The notes under the pieces are model-generated. The model was not told the DNA's origin. It did not search any database and was given only the letters and a program-made list of their open reading frames with translations. 64,000 bases of DNA. It comes from Sipunculus nudus. Its lineage: Eukaryota; Annelida; Sipuncula; Golfingiida; Sipunculidae. Shown here piece by piece: positions 26,001-36,100 of this stretch. Both the position numbers and the translations under genes were made by a program. The DNA is taken from positions 2,155,900 to 2,219,899 of the forward strand of contig CM049322.1 in assembly GCA_026874595.1 (NCBI GenBank), read 5' to 3'. The stretch's first letter is position 1; each line of letters begins with the position of its first letter.

Positions 26001-27358
26001 ATTGTTCCTAGTTACTCTGCCGAGCTGTCCTGAAAATTTCATTAAACTCGTAAAGAACTTTTTTGAGTCATCCAACTAGAAGACAAACAGACAAACATAT
26101 GCTGCCAAAAACATAACCCCTGCCACTTGCCAGTTTAAGGTCCCAAGCATTCCTATTCGATCTCTATACTTGTGTTGCACCTATTGTACAATTGTACCGA
26201 GGACTGATTTTAGCAGTTAAGTCTAAACCCGTGTGTGTGTAACTAACAGAAACAGCTGTATCATACACCAGGATATACCAGTATGTAACATATTGCTTTT
26301 GAAAGCATTTAAATTACTTCAGTCAAATGTTCTAACTTGATGAGGCTGAAGTGCTAACCTGTCCTGTAGCAATATTCAATATTTACAATAAAGTATTATT
26401 TATCCAACCAATAAACAGAATTTAAAAACCATTCAGTTAATTTATCCCAACAAATAAGACTTCATTAACATAACATATCAAAACAAATGTGACTTCATTA
26501 ACATAACACAAAGTATGACCAAATGACAACTGTGTATTCAGTAGATAAGCTCTGGGGCAGATAACTGTCTAAGACACACTCATTACCCTGGTAGCCCTGC
26601 TCCACCCAGCCTCCATTCAGACATGCAGCCCCCTGATTGGCCAGATCAGGGTAGCAAAGTGGACTGTACCTGTACATCCCAGTGTCTTGTGAGTGTACAA
26701 TAATGTACGCCTACAGCTACAGGTGACATTGTAATTTGGGAATGAGTATAGAATCAGGCCTACATGGACAAGGTTATGGTTGTATACGGACAGACGTAAT
26801 GTTTAGGATTCATGTAATGGAGAAGTAAGAGGCATGTCAATGTCATATCCTTAGGCATGTCATGGCTTATGTTGATTACAACTAATATGAGACAGTCCAG
26901 TCAGTTGAGACCCATCCTGGAATTGGAAATGAAGACCAGATTCAATACTGAGGCCGTAATTTGTAGCACTTGGGGTACTGTTGAACTTTTCCCAGTTTGA
27001 CTATGTGCCCGTTTTGTGTGTCAGAGGAGCACTGAAAAAAAAAGATATCCTTGGCTGTGTCCCTTAATCAAAAGCTCTGTGAGTGTATGTTTGGGGCGGG
27101 GGGAGGGGGGGTCGAGTTCCCGTCATCTGACACCTCATCCCGACTCCGGGCCGTCCTGCACGTGGGTCCCTCACACAAGTCAGCCGACAATAACATAATC
27201 CTTCGGACCCTCGTCATGTCACACTCACCCTTGCCCGTCGTGGACCGTGTTTCCAGCCATTTTCGGAGCTTTTTCAGCGCGCGGTTTCTGTATTTCTTTT
27301 CGTTTCCCGCAAGTTTTTTGGCGAATTTCACCAGAATCTCCTCGTCAACATCCGCCAT
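4992..27358 (-). CDS. RRP1: RRP1, nucleolar rRNA-processing protein (split gene, seven exons placed, 3' end not found)
   Basis: RRP1 (NNP-1/Nop52 family) acts in the nucleolus in late maturation of the 60S pre-ribosome. Seven exons join in consistent phase (27358-27229, 22849-22767, 22413-22267, 21744-21550, 21072-21008, 8176-8005, 5089-4992), all with GT donors and AG acceptors, giving about 296 residues. Family signatures are visible: [20 protein letters not shown] at the N terminus, [35 protein letters not shown], then an acidic Glu/Asp/Gln-rich linker after the helical Nop52 domain, and [13 protein letters not shown] near the end. The ATG at 27358 is chosen because the residues after it align with the family start. 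The basic C-terminal tail is not in the placed exons and may lie left of 4992 or outside the window. Introns are huge: intron 5 (12.8 kb) holds a 10-kb tandem array. Whether this is the single invertebrate RRP1 ancestral to vertebrate RRP1/RRP1B is inference. Confidence 0.9.
5629..7520. repeat. 59-bp tandem array, about 32 copies
   Basis: The unit contains AACCTTAACCAATCTTCAG, then CTACAGCTATCAAGTAG and AATTAAATCACATTCACTGT. Copies are almost identical; the commonest variant is TAATAACC to TAATGACC (for example near 6816, 6873, 7109, 7346), with one diverged unit near 6216. The unit length is not a multiple of three. The array lies in RRP1 intron 6. Near-identity points to recent expansion or strong homogenisation. 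Confidence 0.97.
8005..8176 (-). CDS. RRP1: RRP1 exon 6 (end of the Nop52 domain plus acidic linker)
   Basis: The exon continues the helical domain ([16 protein letters not shown], matching the NNITRGIFETIVEQ region of vertebrate RRP1). It then enters a Glu/Asp/Gln-rich linker ([20 protein letters not shown]). The acceptor is CAAATCTTTCAG and the donor CTAAAG|GTGAGT. It is 172 nt: one base completes the codon split after exon 5, and the exon ends in phase 0. Confidence 0.85.
8177..8730. other. RRP1 intron 5, unique sequence next to the 36-bp array
   Basis: No gene, RNA or repeat is recognised between exon 6 and the start of the array. The only open frames are short and unlike known proteins. 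Confidence 0.5.
8731..18741. repeat. 36-bp tandem array, about 278 copies (10 kb)
   Basis: The unit is GTCAGATCTAGTTAACCT followed by GTGGACAGGTCTAGTTGT. Each unit carries two related 10-mers, AGATCTAGTT and AGGTCTAGTT, 15 bp apart, so an older sub-repeat may underlie it. Main variants are CTGTGG/CTTTGG, TTGTGTC/TTGAGTC, AGATCTAG/AGAAGTAG and CTAGTTG/CTACTTG, and they are clustered. The unit is 12 codons long and stop-free in one frame on each strand, so frames of about 3340 codons run through on both strands. They have no homology, no unique domain and lie wholly inside RRP1 intron 5, so I do not call them genes. Confidence 0.98.
18911..18936. promoter_or_regulatory. Paired CRE-type palindromes TGACGTCA
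   Basis: Two perfect TGACGTCA octamers lie at 18911-18918 and 18929-18936, 18 bp start to start. TGACGTCA is the consensus for CREB/ATF bZIP dimers. The pair is in RRP1 intron 5, about 170 bp from the array edge. Function is inferred from the motif only. Confidence 0.4.
19540..20690. repeat. Degraded ~280-bp tandem units with GGTGGCGCCACC palindromes
   Basis: Landmarks recur: GCAGACAAACAGACAG at 19763 and 20037 and a diverged form near 20339; GATATGAGC-TTGGATGTCTGCAG at about 19895 and 20165; and GGTGGYRCCACC at 19651, 19800, 19933, 20073, 20205 and 20378. Spacing is about 270-300 bp. This is a degraded interspersed element with internal tandem structure, similar to the 50.4-51.0 kb region. 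No coding. Confidence 0.65.
20691..21007. other. RRP1 intron 5, AT-rich unique sequence
   Basis: Nothing recognisable lies between the repeat region and exon 5. Confidence 0.5.
21008..21072 (-). CDS. RRP1: RRP1 exon 5
   Basis: A 65-nt exon encodes [21 protein letters not shown] plus a split Leu codon. It matches the LTADQNLKFIDPFCRIAARTKDS segment of vertebrate RRP1. The acceptor is TTATCTGTAG and the donor CACT|GTAAGT. It starts in phase 0 and ends with two bases of a codon completed by exon 6. It is too short to stand out as an open frame. Confidence 0.78.
21550..21744 (-). CDS. RRP1: RRP1 exon 4
   Basis: A 65-codon exon in phase 0 encodes [31 protein letters not shown] and [20 protein letters not shown]. 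These match the alpha-helical MLMRMVLNESLKVLK and HFIEIFLEELTKVGAEE blocks of vertebrate RRP1. The acceptor is TTGATACAG and the donor AATGAG|GTCAGT. Confidence 0.88.
22267..22413 (-). CDS. RRP1: RRP1 exon 3 ([12 protein letters not shown] signature)
   Basis: A 49-codon exon in phase 0 encodes [16 protein letters not shown], then [20 protein letters not shown] and RLRLDKFMM. The block W[11 protein letters not shown] is the most diagnostic motif of the RRP1/Nop52 family. The acceptor is TTCTACTTGTACAG and the donor ATGATG|GTAAAC. Confidence 0.93.
22739..22790 (-). repeat. 26-bp tandem duplication spanning the RRP1 exon 2 donor
   Basis: On the gene strand the exon end CTGATAAACCTCTTGTACAG|GTAACA is followed directly by a second copy of the same block ending CTTGTACAG|GTATCA. 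Two competing donors therefore lie 26 nt apart. The duplicated block covers the last 20 exon bases plus the first intron bases. Confidence 0.9.
22767..22849 (-). CDS. RRP1: RRP1 exon 2 ([16 protein letters not shown] signature)
   Basis: An 83-nt exon encodes (G)[19 protein letters not shown] and MADKPLVQ. It is nearly identical in pattern to the LLKVWKGLFYCMWMQDKPLLQ block of vertebrate RRP1. The acceptor is ATATTTACAG. The chosen donor is CAG|GTAACA because it joins exon 3 in phase 0; the duplicate donor 26 nt further would shift the frame. Confidence 0.92.
22850..24509. other. RRP1 intron 1, no recognised gene
   Basis: The stretch is AT-rich with only short chance frames. A small perfect inverted repeat GGGCACCTT-A-AAGGTGCCC lies near 24205-24223. 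Otherwise nothing stands out. Confidence 0.45.
24510..24623. repeat. 57-bp tandem duplication containing a palindrome
   Basis: Two identical 57-bp copies start with CACATATTATAAACTTGTTG at 24510 and 24567. Each contains the odd palindrome AACAGGC-A-GCCTGTT. A shorter repeat, CTTATCTGACTTGC, lies just upstream. Confidence 0.92.
24873..25923. mobile_element. Pogo-like non-autonomous TIR element, 1.05 kb
   Basis: The left end CAGTGAAACTCCTACTTGCG and the right end (reverse complement CAGTGAAACTCCTCAAAGTT) share a 13-bp perfect TIR plus partial similarity. Both ends are flanked by TA (24871-24872, 25924-25925). There is no transposase frame. Inside are a 47-bp direct duplication (25208-25300) and two (TA)n tracts (25609-25635, 25742-25760). 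It lies in RRP1 intron 1. Confidence 0.75.
25208..25300. repeat. 47-bp tandem duplication inside the pogo-like element
   Basis: Two copies of a 47-bp block beginning AATATACTGTCTGAATC (25208 and 25255) differ by a single base in the first 20 (CTTTG against CGTTG). Confidence 0.9.
25926..27228. other. RRP1 intron 1, proximal part
   Basis: No coding signal or clear mobile element is recognised. It includes a short duplicated phrase, GACTTCATTAACATAACA (about 26458 and 26491). Confidence 0.45.
27229..27358 (-). CDS. RRP1: RRP1 exon 1 (start codon and N-terminal helix)
   Basis: The ATG at 27358-27356 begins [20 protein letters not shown], followed by [20 protein letters not shown]. It matches the QLAQRLAGNEQVTRDRAVRKLRKY start of vertebrate RRP1. 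The donor is AAGG|GTGAGT (27228-27223), ending one base into a codon completed by exon 2. The exon is GC-richer than its surroundings, as expected near a promoter. Confidence 0.9.
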
Positions 27359-28448
27359 GCTGCCTGCAGTGTGCACACGAGTTAAATGCAATACGCTTGT
27401 GCAGATAACCTGAAATCATTACAGCAACAAATGTTTATATATTGTCATTTTTTTATTTTGAACGTGTATATAATTTACTTTAAATTAAAAAGTGTCAATT
27501 TTGTTACTGCTGACAACAAAATAGGAAACATATTGAATATTTTACATAAGGTCTTGTCTTATTTGGAGAGTATATCAACCAAACTGGATTGCTTAAAGAG
27601 TCCCATAAAATAGTCGTGTACAGAAGATCTTCTTATAATTTTGATCTTTACCATCATAACGACGGTATTTTGCCCAATTTCGAGAAATATTGTTACTTGC
27701 TTACAGGTCTTTAATTGTTTAATAATCTCTAACAAGATTATGGCATATCTATTTTAGTTTTAGGTAAAAATTTTCGCAAAAAAAAATTGAGGAAAGAAAC
27801 GAATCTATTTTTAAAAAGGAAAAATATACCGGAAATGATAACCAACCTCCAAACAGGGGCAAGACCCTTTAGGTAAAATGACAGGCCACTGCCCCTATTC
27901 ATGCACAAGGTCTGACAATATCCCACCCAAGGCCAAGGTCAAGATCTTTAGCAGTTTATTATTAAAATATATTATCTAAGTGCGCAGGATAAAAAAAAAA
28001 TAATAATGATAATAATAATGATGCTTATTGTACATTTATATATAAAATAATATAATTATAAATATTTATTAATATATTGAACATACATTGTTTATTATAC
28101 AAATATATTAATAAATAATAATAATAATAATAACAATAATAAGGGTCCATTATGAACTCACTTTTTATACTAAGTTAAACTCCAAGGTAGCTACAGGGGC
28201 GATGTATATACATGTGGCAATCTAGATATGTGGCTATCAGTCCTGTTCCCGTGTTTCAAATGATGGACTGGTCATATCATTTTTCACTGGATGGTCACAT
28301 TGCATATTCATACATCTATAACAATTATTGAAACATATATTGAAACATACGTAATATCACCAAGCAAGCATTTGGATCCGGATAATTTTCTGTTTGAAAT
28401 TACAATATATATACACATATATGTACGTATTTCTGTTTGAATATACAT

Positions 28449-28462
28449 TATATATATATAGG

Positions 28463-28555
<93 letters not shown>
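28449..28555. repeat. Compound microsatellite (TA)n(TG)n
   Basis: A TATA-type tract (28449-28512, interrupted by GGCC) runs directly into about 20 TG repeats ending at 28554. It abuts the hairpin element at 28575. Confidence 0.97.
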
Positions 28556-28558
<3 letters not shown>

Positions 28559-28574
28559 AGTCAATCTGTGTAAT

Positions 28575-28688
28575 CAGTCATTTCTTGAAATGCCTAAATA
28601 TATCAGTCAGTTCGCGTAATGCCTGCATGTGACCATGCACAAGTCATTACGCGAAATGACTATAAATTGTTCATTCAAGAAATGACTG
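28575..28688. mobile_element. 114-bp imperfect hairpin, probable foldback MITE
   Basis: The left arm starts CAGTCATTTCTTGAA and the right arm ends TTCAAGAAATGACTG, its exact reverse complement. The inner arms share TTCGCGTAATG / CATTACGCGAA, and the loop lies at CATG-TGAC-CATG (about 28627-28638). The whole element can fold into one long stem. No target duplication was identified. Confidence 0.75.
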
Positions 28689-29889
28689 AAAATTAAGATA
28701 TGATATGATTATACAGATTATTTGACTGCAGATCAGGCATCTGTGTAACCGGTTAAACATAGAGATATGAGCAGATATTTTGGCAGGAATTTATTTAAGC
28801 AACTGACCAAATGTTTCACAACTGAGTGGGGGGTTATTATATATCTCCTACAACCAGGTACCTCAGGTATAGCTTTTAGCAGTTAGTATATAGCAGCAGG
28901 GAAAGTCTCGATATTTGTGTTAGTTTAGCGATGAACTAGCTATAGAGTATACCACACATCATTGGTCTTCTTGGGTATCTTGTTCATACATGTATCATCT
29001 CTCGGTTTTTGTCTATTTAACATCGTTGTATTATAGGTTCAGTGTTTAATTGTTATTTGCATGCGGTTTCTCAATTCGAACACTAAATCCACAACTTCTG
29101 AATGATCGTGAACTACTTATCACTTGGTAATATGTCTAGAGCACACTTTACGAATGAGTTCACCACTGTCCAATATATCAATTTTATTCACAGTCCTAAC
29201 TGGTCCATATTCATCAACTCTGTAATTTATACACCTGACCATCCGCAAACACTCTGTTCACGATTTTATGTGGTGTCCCGTCCCACATATCTTATATTTT
29301 GTTTCTTCCACGTACGTCTGATTCCGAAGAAATAATCTCGCTCAAACCCTAACTCGATTCTCTCTATTCTGTAAAGCTAGTTCTTTACTATAAGTAGTTC
29401 TTGCTCTCTGCATTGCTTCCTACATCCGCATCTTGTCTAGGTTTATCTGTCATGACTTAAATGCCAATAACTCGAGCTTCACCGGTTTATGTGTCTCTGG
29501 TTTAATGCACGGGACTCAAAGCCTGGACGTCTTGAGTTTAAATCTCAGCCGAGAACATGTGAGATTTTTCACCAGTCGTCCTAACAAAACAAAACAGAGT
29601 GAACGCTCTGCTAGCTAAAGGGAAGACTCTGCTCCACGGTCGTGTATAACTCACACACGAGTGCGTCTTTTTGGGTTCCTCGGGGTTATGACCCAGTAAT
29701 GGGGATGATTACACACACAGGGCCGGCAGGTGCGGTAGACACCGGGTCTGGATGACACCAGAATAAAAAAAAGTAATATGATAGGAAACAATTTAAGTAT
29801 TAATAAATTTTTTTCAGTGCATGTTTTAAGGTCATAGTTAGTTGTCAATATAGCTTTTGGAATAAACACTTGAATAAAATTTAGCCGCA

Positions 29890-29935
29890 AGGATATATAT
29901 ATATGTGTGTGTGTGTATGTGTGTGTGTGTGTGCA
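29890..29935. repeat. (TA)n(TG)n microsatellite
   Basis: A short ATAT tract is followed by interrupted TG repeats. No other feature is attached. Confidence 0.9.
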
Positions 29936-30535
29936 AAAAGTGGTTCTCAGAACATGTGCGCCTGTACGCGTTTGACTAACATCCCTAAAAAACATGGGTG
30001 TCGGAAGTCGGATGTTGGATTCAAAGTCTGACGCTGAGCCAAACGTCACTCTCGGGTTCCATAATATAAACTGGAAGAATTAAGACACACATGTGCATTT
30101 TTCAGAATAAATGACGTTTGGATGTGTATAAACATGTCTGCACGTGTATGATATTGATATTTAACAGTATGCGCTATATATGTACAATAAAAATGCAATA
30201 TTATATGATAATATAATATATATTGAATATATCAAATTGTTTTACACATATCTACATCCGGGGGGGGGGGGGGGTAGCTGTGGGAGCTATAGTTCCCCCA
30301 AAGGTTCTGGCCACTGGAAAAAAAAACATTATATAGGCAGTAGCTCCTGTGGGTAGTGAAACATATAGTTTAAAGCTAATAAACATTAAACAGTTATACA
30401 TTCCATGAATAATTAAAAAGCAACGCAAGGATTTCGTTCTAAGCTACAAAGTCCTTCCCACTAACCCCACTCTGCCTTCCCCATCTCAGGGTTGCACACA
30501 TTTTAGATGCCAGTAACACTCTGCAACATATCAGC

Positions 30536-30566
<31 letters not shown>

Positions 30567-30785
30567 GAAATTCCTTGAACCGCCACTCTCCGATAGCTAT
30601 ACAGTGAGAGTTTCTACAATATAAGCCTCAGACTACACAGCACCCGATACCCAGTAACCAGTGTCAACAGGTGTTTATTACCCCGTGCCAGCGCGTCACT
30701 CTACAGGCCCGTTGAAACAAATGTAACAAAATTCCTCCACTCGAGTCAGCGATGCTCCCAGTGAGGTGTTCAAGAGTGCCAATTC

Positions 30786-32378
30786 CAGTGGCGGATCCAG
30801 AGGGGGAGCTTTGGGGCTGAAGCACCCCCCCCCCGTAAACCACCGTTTATCAGCGAAATATGTGTATCTGTGCGTTATGTCCTTAGGCCATTTGCATTAT
30901 TTTATTTATAATTGCCATATAGCATTAAACAAACGACCAATTCAACAACAACAAAAAACTGGGAAAAATGAAACTAAAAGCGTGTGTCTGTGCAATGCCC
31001 ATATCTATTTATATTTTAGAAGAATAAATTGGAATACCCACAATGGATGCAGACATAAACATTTCCATCCAGCTTAATTCTACGCCGTTCACGTATAGAA
31101 TGTTGCAGCTTCTTAAGGCTTCGACATCTTGAACGAAATGTTTTCAATTGGCATTGTTTTGGGAAATTCATGCACTCTTGATTGATTTGAATTTAATGAT
31201 ATTGTATTATCGCTCAGCTAAAACACAGTAAACAGTGTATGTATATGCATGGTCATTTTTATGATTGCAGAATTAAGCTCTGAAAACGTGCTGGCTCGTC
31301 ATTAATAACATGTAAATGATAAATGACTAAGATTGGGGCTGTATATATCCGTTTGAATTTTCGTAGTCGAGCACTTTGTTGGACGTATATGGTGAAAAGA
31401 ACAACTTTTCAAAAGGTGATAGGGAAAAATGAATATTATACTCACAGCATTAATTTATGAATATTTCTTTTCGATCAGCAATGCAATTATCAATGGTGCA
31501 TAAATATATACTAGATAGCAAATGCTTTATAATACATCAAGACGTACACGCCAGAGATCAAATTTACCGTAAGCCGATAAGCTCTTTAATAAAGTAACCG
31601 CATACAGGGAAGAGTGATTCAAGCTACTGGTTATTCAAAATAATCTCGAATGAGTAAAGTCAACTTGAAATTCAGCAGAGTAATTCGAGTATATAACTAT
31701 TTATAATGGGGTATCGGTTTGCCTCACATTAATATTTACATAATTCAATGTTGCTTATTACTTTTGAATGTTCACGTTTGCATTTATTTTATGAATTGGT
31801 AAACTTGGTTTTGATATAATAGAGGAATGCTTATAGATGCGTCCTTGCATGCGTGCATTTACTCGGTTCTAATTTTCCACTCCTTTGATATGATCACAAA
31901 TGATAATTGAAATGGCATATATAGGCTATGGGGTTGGGTATATAATGGTTATATGCAAATTTGCAAAAATAAAACGTCTTTTCGTACATAAGGGCCACAA
32001 TGTGATTATTTTTTGTTCACGTGTATGCACTGGTATTTGTGTAATTTTACCCCACTAAAGAGCAGCTGTCATAAGTAATGTACATACATGATTAATATAT
32101 TCCATCAAGTCTGCATTTATAACACATAATGGAGGTCATCTTAATAAAGAAAATGTAGCTTCTTTATTATATATTGCGCCAAATTATTTAGCTGTTATGC
32201 TTTTTGTAATTTATTCATTATTTCCTGCCTGTCAAGCATTGTACAGGAGTATACAACGGTAGGGCGAGTTTGCAAGTACTTCCAAATATATTTTCAAATA
32301 AAATTACCAATAATCATAATATGAAAATTTCCACATTGACGTTTTGGCCAAACATTGCCCATGGTTTTACACTTCTGA

Positions 32379-32429
<51 letters not shown>

Positions 32430-32521
32430 TAATTGTAATGTGCACTTTATCTGTATCAAATTAAAACCAGTTTCTGATTCTAGCCCCCCTCCCCCCTTGC
32501 AAAATCCTGGATCCGCCCCTG
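30786..32521. mobile_element. 1.74-kb TIR DNA transposon, non-autonomous, with AATTC target duplication
   Basis: The left end is CAGTGGCGGATCCAG and the right end (reverse complement) CAGGGGCGGATCCAG, 14 of 15 matching, each followed by a G-rich stretch. AATTC flanks both sides exactly (30781-30785, 32522-32526). No transposase frame is visible. A (TA)n tract (32384-32428) lies near the right end. CAGKGGCGGATCCAG-type ends are widespread in animal DNA transposons; the superfamily is left open. Confidence 0.8.
32384..32428. repeat. (TA)n microsatellite
   Basis: About 22 TA dinucleotides lie inside the right part of the TIR transposon. Confidence 0.95.
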
Positions 32522-32961
32522 AATTCGACTGTTCTTCTCTGTCCCTACTAAACACGCTGACATGCCTCCGTTGAAAAGGTCAGTAACTGTGCTATCGAAA
32601 CCATGAAACACACACGTATTGGTGTTAAAATAGTGTAATCCTGTACGTGTCTTGTCGTTTGGAGGTTAACAGGCAGTCAAAGAAGACGCAACGGATCCGT
32701 GGCTTTATATTGTAAAAACTCTCACTGTATGGTTATCGGACTCGCATATGGTCCGCCACGCACGGACTCAATTTATCTGTGATTGTATTGTTTACTATAT
32801 ATGTCAGCGCTGCAAGACTGCAGCAAATTAAATAGGGCTACTTGACGTCCTGCTCCGCATTAGTCTTGGCATCCGACTTGGCATCCGACATCTAGGTTTT
32901 AGTCCGTACCCTAACGACTGGAGCGCCATCGTGCGTTCAAGATTTGGAACTAGGCAAACAA

Positions 32962-33105
32962 ATGGCAGCCGTAAAGGCCAAGTCGTTTGTTCAATATTCA
33001 TATTGTGAATTCTGTCAAAGAAACCATCAGCAAGGCCCAAAACATGTCTACTCCAAACGTCACAAGACCATTCTGTCCAACATATTGAAAAAATTTGAGA
33101 AAAAA
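32962..33105 (+). CDS. CENATAC: CENATAC exon 1 (first zinc finger)
   Basis: Forty-eight codons run from ATG, containing YCEFCQRNHQQGPKHVYSKR-H: Cys15, Cys18, His28, His34. The exon ends FEKK in phase 0 at AAAAAA|GTGAGT. An upstream in-frame extension exists without an ATG, so 32962 is the first usable start. Confidence 0.9.
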
Positions 33106-36100
33106 GTGAGTATTATAACCCTGCCAGGAAGGTGTCCTGCGCCCTGGTGATAACACTGAGCGATAATACAGGCACCTGTCACACATAGTCCACAGGTCGG
33201 GACGTCCATTAATTTAAGGCCGCCCTTATTGACACACGGGGTGTGTCAATAAGGTCCAGCTAATTGACACACGGTTTAACTGCGCATGCGTCAAATCTGT
33301 CACACTACCGCTAGATGGCAGGGCGTTTACCGTGTGTCACTAACACGCCCGTCGTGATACCCGAAACCGTGTGTCAATAACGTGAGTTGTTGTTACTATA
33401 GCAGGTCTTAATTACCAGGCCGTGTAGGATAAGTGGTGGCTTTGGACTAATCAGGTGTTACAAATATTTGTATAGGCAAGGTCCAGGTACGGGCCGTAAG
33501 GGCCGGGTTGGTAATCTGAATGGGCCGGGTTGGTAAGTACGGGCCGGGTTGGTATGGGCCAGGTTAGAAATGGGCCAAATTCACCTGTACCCCAAATATT
33601 TAACATTTATAAGTTTATTACTTTCATCGCCTAGGTATATTGATAAGTTTCAAACCTATTTTAACCAGGCGGGGTACTACTATAGCCAAATTTCGGGGAT
33701 GAAAATTACATCCCTGATGAAAATTATTTAACTCATTTCAAAATTTTAAATATATTCAACAATTTAAAAATAAAATATAATTTACATACATATATCTCGT
33801 TTTATTCAATATCATTTTTCTAATCAGAAAATAATAAACAAGGATAACAGGAACAAATAAGTTTTATTGAAATTAATACAAAATATAGTAAGTTAATCAT
33901 AGTTTTTTAGCTCAGCTGACTGTAAGTCATCTGAGCTATAGGGATCACCTTTTGTCCGTCGTCCGTCCGGCCGTCCGGGCGTCTGTCCATTAACAGGGCA
34001 CAAATCGTAACCGCTCGAACTGGAATCTTCTTACTTGACATCCTGGGAGGTCTATGAAAATTCTCCTTGTAAACCTGAAATTAGGTCACTGTGACCTATA
34101 TTCTTTGAGCTATGGGGTTCCGAAGTACCCCCCAGAATAATGGAAAATTTGATACAAAAGCTCAAGTATCTGAACAACTAATGCATTGATCATTATGATT
34201 TTTTGCATGGATATTGATCATGGAGTGTTTCATCAGTTTCTGCAGACTGGTGGCGCCACCTGTATTTTTTCGATTTTTTACCAATATTTTTCTCTATTTT
34301 TGAGACCTCTTAAGATGCGGCCATCTGTTAACAGGGCACAAATCGTAACGACTACACCTAGAATCTTCTCTCTTGACATGCAGGGAGGCCCATAAAAAGT
34401 CTCTTTGGAAACCTGAAATTAGGTCTCTGTTACCCATAACCTTTGAGCTATGGGGCTCCGAAGTACCCCCCAGAATAATGGAAAATTTGATACAAAAGCT
34501 CAAGTATCTAAACAACTATTGCAGTGATCACCATGATTCTTTGCATGGATATTGATCATGGAATGTGTCATCAGTTTCTGCAGTATGGTGGCTCCACCTG
34601 TATTTTTTTTTATTTTTACAAATTTTTTTCTTTATTATTGAGACCTCATAAGATGCGGTCATCTGTTAACATGGCACAAATCGTAACAACTGGACCTAGA
34701 ATCTTCTCTCTTGACATGCTGAGAGGCCCATGAAAAGTCTCCTTAAAAACTTGAAATTAGGTCTCTGTTACCCATAACCTCTGAGCTATGGGGCTCCGAA
34801 GTACCCCCCAGAATAATGGAAAATTTGATACAAAAGCTCAAGTATCTGAACAATTATTATATTGATCACCATGATTCTTTGCATGGATATTGATCATGAA
34901 ATGTTTCATCAGTTTCTGCATTCTGGTGGCGCCACCTGTATTTTTTCAATTTTTAGCTCAGCTGACTGAAAGTCATCTGAGCTATAGGGATCACCTTTTG
35001 TCCGTCGTCCTTCCGGCCATCCAGGTGTCTGTCTGTTAACAGGGCACAAATCGTAACCGCTAGACCTGGAATCTTCTTACTTGACATCCTGGGAGGTCTA
35101 TGGAAATTCTCCTTGTAAACCTGAAATTAGGTCACTGTGACCTATATTCTTCGAGCTATGGGGTTCTGAATTACCCTCCAGAATAATGCAAAATTTAATA
35201 CAAAAGCTCAAGTATCTGAACAACTAATGCATTAATCACCATGATTCTTTGCATGGATATTGATCATGGAGTGTTTCATCAATTTCTGGAGATTGGTGGT
35301 GCCAGCTATATTTTTTTTATTTTTTACGATTTTTTTCTCTACTTTTGTGATCTTTAAACATTTGGTCATCTGTAAACAGGGCACAAATCATAATGACTGG
35401 ACCTAGAATCTTCTGTCCTCACCTCCAGGGAAGCCCATAAAAGGTCTACATGGAAACCCGAAATAAGGTCCCTGTTACCCATATTCTGTGAGCTATGGGG
35501 CTCTGAAGTACCCCCCAGAATAAAGATTTGGTCATATATTAACAGGGCACAAATCATAATGACTGGACCTAGAATCTTCTTTCTTGACATGCAGGGAGGC
35601 CTTTGGAAAGTCTCTTTAAAAATCTGAAATTAGGTCTCTGTTACCCATATCCTTCATGCTATGGCTCCGAGAATAAAGATTTGGTCATCTGTTAACAGAG
35701 CACAAATTATAATGACTTGACCTAGAATCTCCTTTCTTGATATGCTGGGAGGCACCTGAAATTACATCTCTGTTACCCATATCCTTCATCCTATGTGGCT
35801 TTGAAATACCCCCCAGAATAAACATTTGGTCATCTGTTAACAGGGCACAAATCATAATAACTGGACCTAGAATTTTATTTTTTGACATGCTGGGAGACCC
35901 CTGAAAAGTCATATTGTAAACCTTCAAAATAGGTGTCTGTTACCCATATCCTTCATGCTACAGAGCTCCATAGTACCCCAATGAATATTGGATGATTTTA
36001 TACAAAAGGTCAAGTTTGGAAAAAGTATTTCATTCAAATTTGACATTCAGATGATAAAATTGCTTTTGTCAATGTCTTCCTGGTCAGCTGAGTTTCATGA

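Larger units (their letters stand above)
27359..32961. other. Intergenic region between divergent RRP1 and CENATAC
   Basis: The two start codons are 5.6 kb apart and face away from each other, so this region should hold both promoters. I cannot place transcription starts. A TTGACGTC half-palindrome lies at 32842-32849, about 115 bp before the CENATAC ATG. The rest holds microsatellites, a hairpin element and a TIR transposon, annotated separately. No further gene is seen. Confidence 0.6.

Noticed and set aside
29505-29580. tRNA-like sequence (TGGTTTAATGCACGGG ... GAGTTTAAATCTCAG)
   Set aside because: The B box is degenerate (TTTAAATC in place of TTCRAATC), and no stem or target duplication is evident. 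It may be an old SINE, but support is too weak to annotate.
30538-30600. Second complete TIR transposon ending in a C20 run
   Set aside because: Only one terminus resembles the CAGTGGCGG family. The partner near 30258 (G-run) does not share the TIR, so boundaries cannot be supported.
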